Shown here piece by piece: positions 11,264 through 22,544 of a DNA stretch of 64,000 bases; the first letter of the stretch is position 1; every line of letters starts with the position of its first letter. The stretch comes from Diaporthe sp. PMI_573 (lineage: Eukaryota; Ascomycota; Sordariomycetes; Diaporthales; Diaporthaceae). The notes under the pieces were generated by a model. It was not told the origin of the DNA. It ran no database searches and saw nothing but the letters and a program-made list of their open reading frames with translations. The position numbers were made by a program, and so were the translations under genes. The stretch covers positions 1,178,001 to 1,242,000 of the forward strand of contig JAJTUP010000003.1 in assembly GCA_021399435.1 (NCBI GenBank), given 5' to 3'.

Positions 11264-12163
11264 ATGGCCCCGTTCGCGTCGCCGCTGAGTTGTTCAAACT
11301 CGCTATCAGCTGCGAAGCTGTTTGTCCAGCTCGCCCCAAAGCGAGGCTCCGAGCCCGTCCTCGAATTCCTCCTGCCCCGAAGCCGCTCCGCCATCTCCAG
11401 GAGGCCCTTTCACAACAGTTCCGCCCAAGCCCGGAGAATAGACACATCAACGAGCACTCGGCATGGGGCCTTCCCAAGCTCTGTAGGGTGGAGGGTACCC
11501 AGGGGAATGCTACCCGTAAACGCTGCGCCTTCAACGATAATAACGAAGCCATTCGCCCACACGACAAGGAGGGGTTACACCCAAGCAGTGTACAACCCCC
11601 AACAGGACGAGGATGGTAACGACATGACACTAGAGATCACGCCCAGAGCAGCGAAGGTTCGTGAGATCATAGGTTTCCTTCACTACCTTTCCTCAGGACA
11701 TGTCGCCGCCCGCCAAGACCTTTGCTAACCCCGCTCTCCCCCTCGACAGCGCCTCACCGAGATAATGTCCAAGGACAACAACCCGCAGCTCGCCCTGCGC
11801 ATCCAGGTCGAGTCGGGCGGCTGCCACGGCTTCCAGTACCTCATGTCGCTCGTCACGCTCCCGGAGTCGATCCCCACCAAGCCAGCCGCGGCGGCCGAGG
11901 CGAGCGAGCACCCGGGCGAGGGCGCCGGCTCGGGTGAGGTGCGCGAGGACGACACCATATTTACCTACACACCCGAGGAGGGGCAACAGGCCGGCCTGAC
12001 GGGCGGCGCCAAGATCATACTGGACCAGCCCTCGCTGGACCTCCTCAAGGGGAGCAAGGTGGACTTCACGATGGAGCTGATCGGGTCGCAGTTCAAGATT
12101 GTGGACAACCCGCTGGCGACGAGCAGCTGCGGGTGCGGGACGAGCTTTGATATCAAGGTATAA
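11264..12163 (+). CDS. ISA2: Mitochondrial iron-sulfur cluster assembly protein ISA2
   Basis: A 268-residue A-type Fe-S assembly factor. With ISA1 and IBA57, ISA2 matures [4Fe-4S] enzymes in the mitochondrial matrix. Two exons, 11264-11656 and 11750-12163, are joined in phase; the intron has a TTTGCTAACC branch point and a GACAG acceptor. The first 100 or so residues are rich in Arg, Ser and Ala with no acidic run, as expected of a mitochondrial presequence. The A-type core follows: LEITPRAAKRLTEIM, then VESGGCHGFQY with the first cysteine, and the C-terminal SCGCGTSF with the CGC pair. Together these are the three conserved metal-ligand cysteines. A Pro/Ala/Glu-rich insertion (about residues 164-190) splits the core. 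Its 3' end converges on RPL7. Confidence 0.93.
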
Positions 12164-12514
12164 TAGACAGACACCACTCCCACGGGACCAGTCCCACGGC
12201 AGGCATTGCCAGTGTACATTACAAAATTACATATAATACTCAAACATTTTCACAAGCCGACGTCGTCACGACCCAGAACTCAGAGGCAGTGAACCGCGGT
12301 ATTATATTACTTGACCTTGCTACCACGCATGGTTCTCGACAGACAGTGACCAGTCACAAGAAGGTACAGGGGGTTTGATAGGATGGAATATTTTAGTCTT
12401 TTCCGGAAAGCAAGCAGACTTTTTCTCATTTAACGCCGTGCATCCATGTCCGAGTACCATTCCAATCCGTAGAAAAACCCAGCCCGAAAAAACAACCACC
12501 ACGACCAAGTAGGC
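12164..12514. other. Convergent 3' region between ISA2 and RPL7
   Basis: About 350 nt holding the two 3' untranslated regions. No gene seen. Confidence 0.5.
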
Positions 12515-14109
12515 TTAGTTCATCTGGCGGATGAGGGCGTTGATGTTCTCCTCACGGTTGCCCAGGTCACCACCCTCGATGAAGTGCTTGAACTTGCGGG
12601 GGCGGAAGCCACCGTTGGGGTTGGACAGCTTGAAGGGCCACAGGAAGTTGGCGGCCTGCTTGAAGTTGGGGCCGACGGTGTAGATCTCGTGGATCAGATC
12701 CTCAACACAGATGATACCGTACTTGCCGAGGTTCTCCTCGATGATGGAGTTGTCGGTAAGGGCGATGCGCTGCTTGTTGACCTTTCCGTATCCACGCTTG
12801 TAGACGAGCTCCTTGACGCTCTTCAGGTTGGGGTAACCGTAGGCGACCCAGGGCTCAATGACCTTGATCATCTCGGTGATGGCCTTGGTGACACGGACGA
12901 AGACACCGTTGTTGATCTGCAGCAGACGGAGCAGCTGGAGGATCTTGCGGGGCTTGGGGGCGATCTTGTTGATACTGCGCGGCCTGTCAGTCACGGCTCA
13001 GGGTAGGATGGATTGGACGGCAGCAGAACATACCCCTTGATACGGACAATGAAGATCAGCTTGGCCTCAGCGGGCACGTAGAAGTCGCCGCTCTGCTTGG
13101 CGACACGAGCCAGGCGGACCTTCTCGCGCTCCGCATCGCGGTACTCCTGGACGTACTTCTCAGCACGCTTGAAGATGACGCCGCGCTTCTCCTTGTTGGC
13201 CTATTGAATCCAAACGGTTAGCATCGTCTGCCAGACCAGAACTATGTTTGATGAACAAGATTGTCTTGCATCGATCAGACCCGAAAGACAGTATAATTCG
13301 CGGACATCATCGACCGAAGTCTAGTCGAAGCGTGGATATATGTTGTGCATCACTTCGCTTCCCAACTACCCCGCAGAAACATATCGTGACTAACCTTCTT
13401 CTTCTTCTCGATATCGGCCGCCTTCTCAGCACGAGCCTTCTCCTGGGACTTGCGCTTCTTCAGGAGGGTCTCGGGGACCAGAATCTGGTCGTTGGTGGGG
13501 GCGGAACTATTCATCGAGTTTCAGATTAGTACGTAGTCCGGCATACTTCTGTGAAGTATGGAGGAGAGCGCCGGTGGAGAACTGTTGCGAGTGCGACATT
13601 CTCTGCGTGGCTGACTCGCTTGCAATGTTTGATCGGTGAGCCCAGGGGTCAACGCAGATGCAAGTGCATACTGCGGGAGACGACGGGTGCAATCTCATCC
13701 GACAACACCTCGAATTGGATCGAGAAGCAATGCTCGCAGGTTGGCAGTCTCCTGTGAGCAGCTCGTGCGCTGCTCGCAAGATGTGCCACTCTGCGGCAAT
13801 GATTTTAAGAGGGAAGGCCTTTGCAGACCTTCAACTCCAACACCCCGAGCGACATCTCTCAGTCCACAAGCTGTGTCTCAAACCTGTGCGAAAGAGGGAG
13901 AAGCGCAGGAAGGATCGAGCTGGCTGCAATTGCTCAGACCTGGTGTCGCGGGGACACCCAGAGCAAAAGCTTTCCCAGCAGGAGAGGACGACGACAATCG
14001 GCAATAGAGGCTCCGTGTACCAGGCGGTGGGAGGGGAGAAGTGGCAGCTAGCATCACCGTGTGGGTGATGCCAGTCTCATCGAAGGAGTCAAACATACGT
14101 CGCAGGCAT
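12515..14109 (-). CDS. RPL7: 60S ribosomal protein L7 (uL30)
   Basis: A 249-residue component of the large cytosolic ribosomal subunit, near the usual family length. Four exons: 14109-14099 (only 11 nt, ATG plus Pro-Ala and part of Thr), 13506-13395, 13200-13034 and 12974-12515. All join in phase with canonical splice sites. The N-terminal part is the lysine/arginine-rich extension ([26 protein letters not shown]). The conserved body includes [35 protein letters not shown] and the C-terminal [20 protein letters not shown]. The very short first exon with a long first intron (about 590 nt) is typical of fungal ribosomal protein genes. It is divergent from RPS14, and the shared promoter suggests coordinated expression. 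Confidence 0.97.
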
Positions 14110-14469
14110 CTTGAAGGTCGGTGTCGTCGACTGTCCTTTGGAAGATAGGTTGTCGAAGGAATGTCGTTGGGCGGTGGAAGAGTCGTCCCAGAGCTGCAGA
14201 GAAAAGGAAAAGGGCGTGCTCTTCTGCAATGGGGAGATTTTGAAAACTCCGCAGCACTGAAATTTGTGGACTGAAATCTGATTGGCTGGGGTGCTGCCAG
14301 GAGTGGGTCCGCCCGCTCACCGCCCGGGCCACAGCCTGAATTTTGCACACACACCCGGTTCTGCAAGCTCACAAGCCTTTTGCGATGTCCTCGACTCGAC
14401 TTGATTGATTCCTCGTCCTCAACACGCATTAACTGTCAACGACCCAGTCCACCAACAATCAAGCTCAAC
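14110..14469. promoter_or_regulatory. Bidirectional promoter of RPL7 and RPS14
   Basis: 360 nt separate the two divergent start codons. The centre is C/G-rich (about 14290-14340), with CACACACACCC and an ATTGGC-type CCAAT box at 14281. The arrangement would couple large- and small-subunit protein expression. Confidence 0.55.
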
Positions 14470-15201
<732 letters not shown>

Positions 15202-15801
15202 GCGCCCGGCACATTCTTCTTTCTCCTGGATGGACTGGCAAGGAAAATTCAGGGATTGGGTGGTTACTGCGTATGGGTTACACTGTGGCGTTGACAGTTA
15301 CGAGGAGAACGGCTTGCGCCTGGTCTCCATTATCTACAGCTTCCCTAAAATAGGGGCGTTTGTCACATGATGCTTATGGCACAGCTACACCAATGAAGAA
15401 CAAGTCAAAGCACTTGGACCCATTTCAAATTCTGTATTCGATGATAGACCATGTGACTAAAAATATGCTGCGGTCAGCTCCTAAATAGGACGTGCTTAAC
15501 CATTGACTGTCGTACTCTCCTGGCATGGTCTAAAGAACTTGAAATCAGGGCAGATCATTCAGCACGAGAAAAGGTGAGAATAATGACATGGTCCGCAGGG
15601 AAGGCATGTCTGCGTTTAAATATTCTCAGGTTTAGGTATCAAGCAGTCTAATCCGATCGAATTCTGTTCAAAACCTCTCACTGGGCCACACACAGTATCT
15701 CCCAAAATTCCTTCCAACGCCTCGCTTCAAATAATCATCGCAGAAGAGAAGAAAAAGGGAGATCAAATCCATCTTCAACATCCTCCGCCATCACGTCGTG
15801 C
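15202..15801. other. Convergent 3' region between RPS14 and RAD26
   Basis: 600 nt with the two 3' flanks. A/T content rises around 15360-15780. No gene or RNA seen. Confidence 0.5.
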
Positions 15802-18800
15802 TCACTTGTATTCCGGTCTCAAAGTCCAGATGCCTCTCATCGTGCTGCCGGCCTGCTCCATCCTGGCCACCGCGTTCAGCGCCGCCTTGAACGCCTCCGT
15901 TGCCTTCTTCGTATGGCAATATGGGTTGAAGTGGTCCACTAGTACTTTGGATGGGCACTTGCCTCCATGGCGCCGGACGAATGCCGGGATCATCTCCTTG
16001 AACTCCTTTACCCCGTACCGGCCGTTCGTGGGTGGCGTAGCCGAGCGAGAGCTGCCGGCGCTGTTACTGCCTCCGCCTCCGAGACCCTGACGATCCCGAA
16101 TACCAGCCAGGACGCCGGCCGAGCTAGGTCCACCGCGCCCACGGTTCACGTTCGGCAGGCGAGGCGCACCGGCCTGTCCGTGCTCGCCGGTCCAGGTAAC
16201 GGTGCCAATCGGTACGCTGCGGGCTTGCTCACGGGACCGACGGAGATGATCAGCTGCCTCGGCAGCAACACGGTTAGCCTCGCGCTCGAGGATAGTGCGG
16301 TCCGCCTTCACTGTTTTCTTCCCGTTGACGATCTCATCATGCTCCAGGGCCTCGTGGACCCCACGTGCGAATATACCGGCCATGATGCGGTCCTCATCAC
16401 CAGAGTGGCTGTCTTCGACCTCCTTGAACTCTTCGACACCAGCCACGCCTTCGATCTCCTGCAGCTTATCATCCTCGCCTTGTTCGGCACCCACTGTTGC
16501 CATGTTCGCCGCCATCCTGGCATGCTGGTCCTCGAGGTCATAATTCGCGTTCCCAGGTGCTATCTTGGGCTTTGGCGTGATACTGGCCGCGACTTCGCTG
16601 CCTTGGAAGAGCCTGCTCGTTTCTGTAGCACCGCCATGGTCCGTATCGAGAGTGAACAGATCATGCATGTCACTGAGGTTCAGTGTCGTGCGCTGCTTGG
16701 GGTCCTTGAGGACCTTATTCGCTAGGAACTGCTTGAAGATCTGCCGGTGGTAGATCTTTTCCTCAATGGTACCAGCCGTCATGAGACGAAATATGGTGAC
16801 CTCTTTCTTCTGCCCTAGTCGCCAAGCTCTCTCCCGGGCCTGTACGTCGGTGGAAGGGTTCCAGTCCGGGTCGTAGATAATGACTCTGCTGGCGCCTGTA
16901 AGGTTGACACCGAGGCCGCCGACTTTGGTTGTCAGGAGGAACAGATGGATGTTGGGGTCATTGTTGAATTTGTCCACGAGCTTTTGTCGCTCCTTCACCG
17001 GAGTCTTGCCATCCATGCGAAGAAAGTTGATGTCATCCTGCCGCCTGACGAATGCCTCCAAGATGTCAAGCATCTGGACGCCCTGGCTGAATAACAAGAT
17101 TTTGTGACCAAACCGCTTCCACAGGAGCACGAGCTTTTTGACGACCTGCATCTTGCCAGACTGACGTGCTGAGCCCCATTTGTAGTTCGGCCTGTTCTTT
17201 CGATGTGGGAAAAGCAAGTCTGGATGGTTACATATCTTCCTCAGCTGGTCAATGCCGAAAAGTGACTTGCGTGTGTGATTGAGGATAGCATTCATCTCGT
17301 CAGACCTCAAGAACTGCTCGTACGCATCACGTTGGACGGCGGTGAGCTTGCAGAACAAAACCTGCTCCTGCTTCTTGGGAAGGTCTGCTGCCACGTCCTT
17401 CTTTGTACGCTGCAGCAGGTAAGGACTGATTGTGTCCTTCAGGGTCTCTGCGCACTTTTGAGCCGTCATCACTTGAAGATTGGTCGCGTTGGCATAGCCG
17501 CCCAGCTTGATGGGTATTTCGAATTGGTTCCGGAATGCAACCAGAGAACCGAGGCGCATCGGGTTGATGAAGTCGAAAAGGGACCAAAGCTCAATCAAAT
17601 TGTTCTGCATGGGAGTGCCCGAAAGGATGACCCGGTTGGGTGTGCGCAGCTCCTTGCAGCATATGGTGATGTAGGTGTTCGGATTTCGAATCTTGTGCCC
17701 TTCGTCCAACACGGCATAGTCCCATTCTACAGGTATCAGCACATCACCGTAAGTCTGGAGACCAGCATACGTGGTGACAAGAACATGGCCGTCTTTGACC
17801 ACTCTATCCACAATCTTCTTTGCGGCGTTACTCGATTTCCTCGGCCGGGCAGCATCTTCCCACATGTCCTCATCTTCGAAACGCGCCTCTTTTCCGAGGT
17901 TGAGCATACCGCTGCCGGAAGAATGGAGGATGGACACGCGGAGGGCCGGCCACCACCGATGGAACTCGCTGACCCACTGCTGGAGCACGGTTGCTGGAGC
18001 TACGACAAGAACTGGCTTTGTGAGTTTCTTGCTGTAATGCAAGGCAGCGACAAAAGAAATCAGCTGGATCGTCTTTCCTAAACCCATTTCATCGCCAACG
18101 ATGCCTCCGACCTTTTGTGCATAAAGCTCTGCCAGCCATTGCACACCGGTCTTTTGGTAATCAAACAGCGATGGGTAAATGTCGCCGGGCAGCTTCAGGC
18201 CGTTCTCGAGGTAGTGGTCGGGCTGGTCGGGTGAGGGCTTGAACCATTCCTTCTCACTGTCGCCGTCCACTGGAAGCGCATTGTTCTCTTGCCTGCGTCT
18301 TCGCGCCCGACTTCTACGCTCGACCCAGTCAGAGAGCCGCCTCTGATAGGCAGACTCATCACCGTCGTCGAATTTGCTAAAGTCAACAGTCTTTTCATCC
18401 TTGTGGGAGCTCTTGGGCGTCTTTCTAGGGGCAGTTCGAGTGAGGTCGGTCATATCGTAGTCCTCCGACCCGACCTCGGACCCTGGAGAGGCAGCTGAAG
18501 CAACGCTCGGCTCGAACTCGTCAGATGAGGCAGCATCCACTTCCACCTTCCTTTTCTTGCGGGGACGCAAGGAGAACTCATTCTCGACGACGGCTGCAGG
18601 AGCATCCTCTTCCTCTTCGGCAAAGCCCGGGATCCGCAAATTGCGGTGAGAGCGCGGCTGGTCGGCCGCTTGTTCCATTTCAAGCTCTTCCGCGACGGCT
18701 TCATCTTCAGCATCGATGATAGCATCAGCGAGTTCACCTTGCAAACCATCTGGCCGCGGACCACCAATTTTTGCAAATGGTGTGATCTTGCCAGTGCGGA

Positions 18801-19356
18801 TCAGGTACTCCCTCTGAGTTTCACCAGGCAACTTGCCTTTCGACTTAGTAGTTGTACCATCATCTTCCTCACCGGCTTGTTTTCTCTCTTCAATTCGAGC
18901 GTTGAAATCCGCAATGTCCTTATCAACTAACTCGATCTCGGCATCGATGCGAGCAATCTCTTGCTGGATCTTTTCTTTCAAGGGGGTGTTTCCCCAGGCT
19001 CTCCGCAACTTCTGCTGTTGGTCCTGCTTCCTAGTCAGGAGTTTGGACTTGGTAGCTTCGGCCCTGGCAATGCGGTTCTTGTCCTTGGCATCCTCGGCTT
19101 CGATCAGCGCAAGGCTGGCTTGGTGCGATATGTCGCGCTCGAGATCTTCTTGGTCGCGGACGTTTGCGCTGAGGCTCTTCAGGGCCGACTCTTCGTCAAG
19201 GTCATCGGGCGCATCGGGAGGGGTCGCATCTCGGTCAGAGTGGGTCGTGGTGGCTTGCTCGTCAGCAAAAGCCACCGACTTTTCTCCGTCATTCGCAGTG
19301 GTACTTGGTAAGTCGCCCAGAGGTGGACTCGTGACTCGATCGCCCTCCGAAGCCAT
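15802..19356 (-). CDS. RAD26: Transcription-coupled repair ATPase Rad26/CSB (ERCC6)
   Basis: An intronless 1184-residue SNF2-family DNA translocase. Rad26/CSB binds stalled RNA polymerase II and starts transcription-coupled nucleotide excision repair in the nucleus. Residues 50-200 are acidic and coiled-coil-like with many Lys/Glu/Asp (DLERDISHQASLALIEAEDAKDKN), followed by basic patches (RPRKKRK) that look like nuclear localisation signals. The ATPase core has motif I DEMGLGKTIQ (about residue 420), the Walker B box DEGHKIRNPN (about 548), motif III LSGTPMQNNL and motif VI RERAWRLGQ (about 840). The C-terminus ends with a conserved small helical segment (KEMIPAFVRRHGGKCPSKVL). The frame extends upstream only through a GTG, so the ATG at 19356 is chosen. 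The DEGH form of Walker B and the C-terminal segment favour Rad26 over other SNF2 classes. Confidence 0.93.
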   Translation of the reverse strand: MASEGDRVTSPPLGDLPSTTANDGEKSVAFADEQATTTHSDRDATPPDAPDDLDEESALKSLSANVRDQEDLERDISHQASLALIEAEDAKDKNRIARAEATKSKLLTRKQDQQQKLRRAWGNTPLKEKIQQEIARIDAEIELVDKDIADFNARIEERKQAGEEDDGTTTKSKGKLPGETQREYLIRTGKITPFAKIGGPRPDGLQGELADAIIDAEDEAVAEELEMEQAADQPRSHRNLRIPGFAEEEEDAPAAVVENEFSLRPRKKRKVEVDAASSDEFEPSVASAASPGSEVGSEDYDMTDLTRTAPRKTPKSSHKDEKTVDFSKFDDGDESAYQRRLSDWVERRSRARRRRQENNALPVDGDSEKEWFKPSPDQPDHYLENGLKLPGDIYPSLFDYQKTGVQWLAELYAQKVGGIVGDEMGLGKTIQLISFVAALHYSKKLTKPVLVVAPATVLQQWVSEFHRWWPALRVSILHSSGSGMLNLGKEARFEDEDMWEDAARPRKSSNAAKKIVDRVVKDGHVLVTTYAGLQTYGDVLIPVEWDYAVLDEGHKIRNPNTYITICCKELRTPNRVILSGTPMQNNLIELWSLFDFINPMRLGSLVAFRNQFEIPIKLGGYANATNLQVMTAQKCAETLKDTISPYLLQRTKKDVAADLPKKQEQVLFCKLTAVQRDAYEQFLRSDEMNAILNHTRKSLFGIDQLRKICNHPDLLFPHRKNRPNYKWGSARQSGKMQVVKKLVLLWKRFGHKILLFSQGVQMLDILEAFVRRQDDINFLRMDGKTPVKERQKLVDKFNNDPNIHLFLLTTKVGGLGVNLTGASRVIIYDPDWNPSTDVQARERAWRLGQKKEVTIFRLMTAGTIEEKIYHRQIFKQFLANKVLKDPKQRTTLNLSDMHDLFTLDTDHGGATETSRLFQGSEVAASITPKPKIAPGNANYDLEDQHARMAANMATVGAEQGEDDKLQEIEGVAGVEEFKEVEDSHSGDEDRIMAGIFARGVHEALEHDEIVNGKKTVKADRTILEREANRVAAEAADHLRRSREQARSVPIGTVTWTGEHGQAGAPRLPNVNRGRGGPSSAGVLAGIRDRQGLGGGGSNSAGSSRSATPPTNGRYGVKEFKEMIPAFVRRHGGKCPSKVLVDHFNPYCHTKKATEAFKAALNAVARMEQAGSTMRGIWTLRPEYK

Positions 19357-20601
19357 GGCGGGTGCAGCTTGTGGACTCAGTTCATGAGGGAAGGTGTAGT
19401 GAGGAGGACCTGACAGGAGGGTGCGGGTCAAGAAGCGACTGCGTATCACAGGCGACCAGGACGGAGCCGGGAAGGCTGAGAGGAACAGATGATGCAGAAG
19501 AGACAGCGACGAGTCTAAGGTGAAGTTGTGACTCGTAAGGAGATCAAGAAGAGCGCTCCCAGTGCATCAACACGAAGGGCTAGGCAGCGATGGTGGGAGC
19601 GAGCCTTGTGAATTTTCTCACCCGCCGCTGTGACGGAAGCAGGCGGCAGGCGGCAGGCGGCAGGCGGCAGGCGGCATGACTAAATCCCCAAATCGGCCAA
19701 GCATTTGGTAATGACGTACTTGAACGGTCGCGTCCTTGCGCGAGATTAGATTAGATAAAGCCCCGGTGCCAAGGGCTGCACCAACGACCCCCTACATACC
19801 TTCCTTCTACTACTTACAGATGTCGCTATGTTGTGTATCCAGAGTTCACAAGTCACTTCAAACAAAACAAAGAATTACAGAAAATCAGGCTCCCCTAGAG
19901 AGCACAGTAGGTGGTTTCGTTTTTAATCCGTGTACGTACGCTTCTTAAGCAGTATGTAGGCGGTCCCTTCGATGGAGTTAAGACTACTTCTAACATAAAG
20001 CTTCGGTCTCGTTGGCTTCATTTTAATAAGAAAGAAAATAATATTAGTAATAGTTTTCTTGTAATTTAGTATGTTTCAAAGTGACGCTTGAAAAACTCGT
20101 CTCTCACCACAACTCAACATTAAGTTCCCTATCGACAAGCAGCCTGTGACTTCTTGTCGCGGTCTTGCTGCGCAAACCAACCTTCCGCTCTTTACAAGCA
20201 TAAGACGAAGCGATAGCCCCTTTTCAGTTGTCTCAGATGTAGATAACTGCACAGATTACATGAATTCAAGCCCTAAAGACTGACTCTTGTTGCGGAATGA
20301 GTGATTGACCCGATCAAAATGCACCACGGTCTGTTTCCATGATAGGGACAGGGCACCTGGAGCAAAAGACTGGTTACTCATATCTTGCTTTTCACGGCTA
20401 GAAGTATTTTCCGTGAATGACTGACGCATTCAAAACATGGCTTGTGGGCCCGGCTTTTCACATGGGTTGAAACCAAGGCGAAGCGCTTCGTTTCGCTTCT
20501 GGCACCTTCGACACGACGCTGTTGAGTAGAATTGTATTGAACAAGAGTGACTATATTGTCTAAATATCAGAGATGAGCGCTCTATGGGACTTCCGCATAC
20601 A
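19357..20601. other. RAD26 upstream region and AKR 3' flank
   Basis: About 1.2 kb. It holds the RAD26 promoter with a 7-nt tandem repeat (listed separately), then A/T-rich DNA (19900-20060) without coding character. Confidence 0.45.
19638..19676 (+). repeat. 7-nt minisatellite (GGCAGGC), about five copies
   Basis: Perfect tandem copies of a 7-mer about 280 nt upstream of the RAD26 start codon. Because the period is not a multiple of three and no frame is conserved around it, it is not coding. Confidence 0.75.
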
Positions 20602-21723
20602 TCAGGCGTGGATATGGATACCGAACAGTCCGGGATTGATGAATCGAAGACCGCAATCGAGCTTGCTAATATTATGGATCTCATCGAGGCTCAGGTCAAA
20701 ATCGGTGTTTTCCAGGTTCTGCTTCAGGCGCTCGACGCTATTGCTCTTGGGGATTACGGCAATGTTACGCTGAGTAGCCCACCGCAATAAGACCTGTGCT
20801 GGAGTGCGGTTGTGCGCCTTTGCGATGCCTACCACGACCGGATGTTCGAAGAGTGGCATCGTCGCCCTGGCCCCGTCGAAGAGGTGGCCGTCCAGGCCGA
20901 CGTAACTCAGAGGTCCAAACGAGCTGTAGGCCGTTATGGCAATTCCGCTCGCCTGAGCGAAGCCGACCAGCTCGGGCTGCACCAGATACGGATGGTGCTC
21001 GATCTGCAGCGAGGCCACGGGCACTTTGGCGTACGACAACAGATCGTACAGCAGCTGCGCGTGAAAATTGGCGACGCCGAGGGATCTAATAATCCCATTG
21101 GGATTCCCCTCGGTCTTGACCAGAGTCTCCAGCGCAGACCACGTCTCGCTCAAGGGAACTTTCTCCAGCGGATAAGCATGTTTTCCCTCCGCATCTGACC
21201 AGAAAGTAGGCACTTCGAGCTCCTTTGGATCGATGTACTTCTGCGCGATAGGAAAATGAATGAGCCAAAGGTCGAGATACCCAATGTTCCACTTGTCGTT
21301 CTCATATTTGGTCATGTCGATTGCTTTCTGAGGGTGGTTGTTAGCATGCTCGAGCACCTGGACCTTTGGAAACGATTTCTCTCTGCTTACATCGTATCGG
21401 TGATATGTGTTCCAGAGCTTGCTCGTGACGAACAGGTCTTCGCGCTTGACCAGGCATTCCTCGATAGCCCTGCGAACACCTTCACCGGCCTCACGACTGT
21501 TGCCATAATTGTGGGCGCCATCAATAAGTCGGTAGCCCATCTTGATGGCTTCGTAAACGGCATTAGCAGTGTCCTCGCGTGGCACTTTCCATATGCCAAA
21601 CCCGGTGATAGGCATGTCCTGTGCCAGAGATTAATTTCAATTATACAGACATGCCCTCAGGTTGGTGTTCCAGGAGGTACGCACATATCCAGATGACAGT
21701 TTGATAGTTTGAGTACTGCCCAT
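20602..21723 (-). CDS. Aldo-keto reductase, xylose-reductase type (AKR2B-like)
   Basis: A 330-residue NAD(P)H-dependent reductase. Exons are 21723-21685, 21618-21391 and 21327-20602. The first encodes only MGSTQTIKLSSGY, and both introns have clear donors (GTGCGT, GTAAGC) and acceptors, the second with GCTAAC. The AKR catalytic tetrad is recognisable: Asp in LIDGAHNYGN, Tyr in the same motif, Lys in VTSKLWNTYH and His in LWLIHFP. The cofactor motif IPKSNSVERLKQN near the C-terminus and the length match D-xylose reductases, which reduce xylose to xylitol in pentose catabolism. Related fungal AKRs also serve secondary metabolism, and the neighbours here (heme enzyme, methyltransferase, exporter, P450) make that possible. 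Substrate remains open. Confidence 0.9.
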
Positions 21724-22544
21724 ATTAACAAATGGCTCTGTAATAGTGAAAGAATGGTGAGTGACTGAGCCTCACGAACGAACAAATTTCGGCGTGAAGG
21801 CAGACAGACTCACGTGCATTGAAGCTTCCGCCAGCAGCAGAGGCGTTAAATCTATGCTCACACCTTTTACGTCACCCGTGGACTGCGGCGTATTGCTCCT
21901 GCATCCTTGGAGTATGTCAACGGGCATATTCTTCCAGCCAGGAGTTAGGCACAACCTCGGCGGTCACAGAACGCGCCATTCGGGCTTCTCCATAGTCGCA
22001 TCTGCCGAGTGGACTGCCGCAAATCCACGACTGTAAGAACGTAGCTTTCAAGGTGGAATGTAGATTCTGAAATAGCTAGTCTCCTCCGCGAGTGCCTTGG
22101 GCAGCAAGAATCGTATGATCGTATCCGCCAACTGACCTGTCTCACAGTCTTAGCTGTGAGAACGTACCTAGATACCTAGGTTTAAACGAAGCCGAGAAAG
22201 AACTATGTCTGGACGCGAGTCAAGAACACTTTTTAGATCAGAGCAAGGGTGCCCTAGGGTAAGTTACCGATCTACCCGTGATCTTGTACCCGCTTTGCCT
22301 AACCAAGATGTGACAGGCGCAGCTACATAAAACCTGCAAGCGGATGCCGTTGTGGCAACGGTTATGCAACTAGGACAGAACGGCGGAGGCTAATTACAAT
22401 ACCTAGTTGTGGCCAGCACATGTGGGCCCATTTTGCGTTGATGGCGGTCTGGTAAACTTTATCGATTTTGACAGGCTAAGCTTTACATGGTCTACTTGAA
22501 TAACGTTATATGAAGTCTGTATGGATGTTTTTGAAAACGGTGCT
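21724..22544. other. AKR promoter and IDO-like 3' flank
   Basis: About 820 nt. A near-match to the TTAAACGG motif of the neighbouring divergent promoter (TTTAAACGA, about 22182) lies some 460 nt upstream of the AKR start. No gene is supported. Confidence 0.4.

Noticed and set aside
16000..18081. Two plus-strand frames of over 240 codons within RAD26
   Set aside because: They lie entirely inside the conserved RAD26 exon on the other strand and have no family features.
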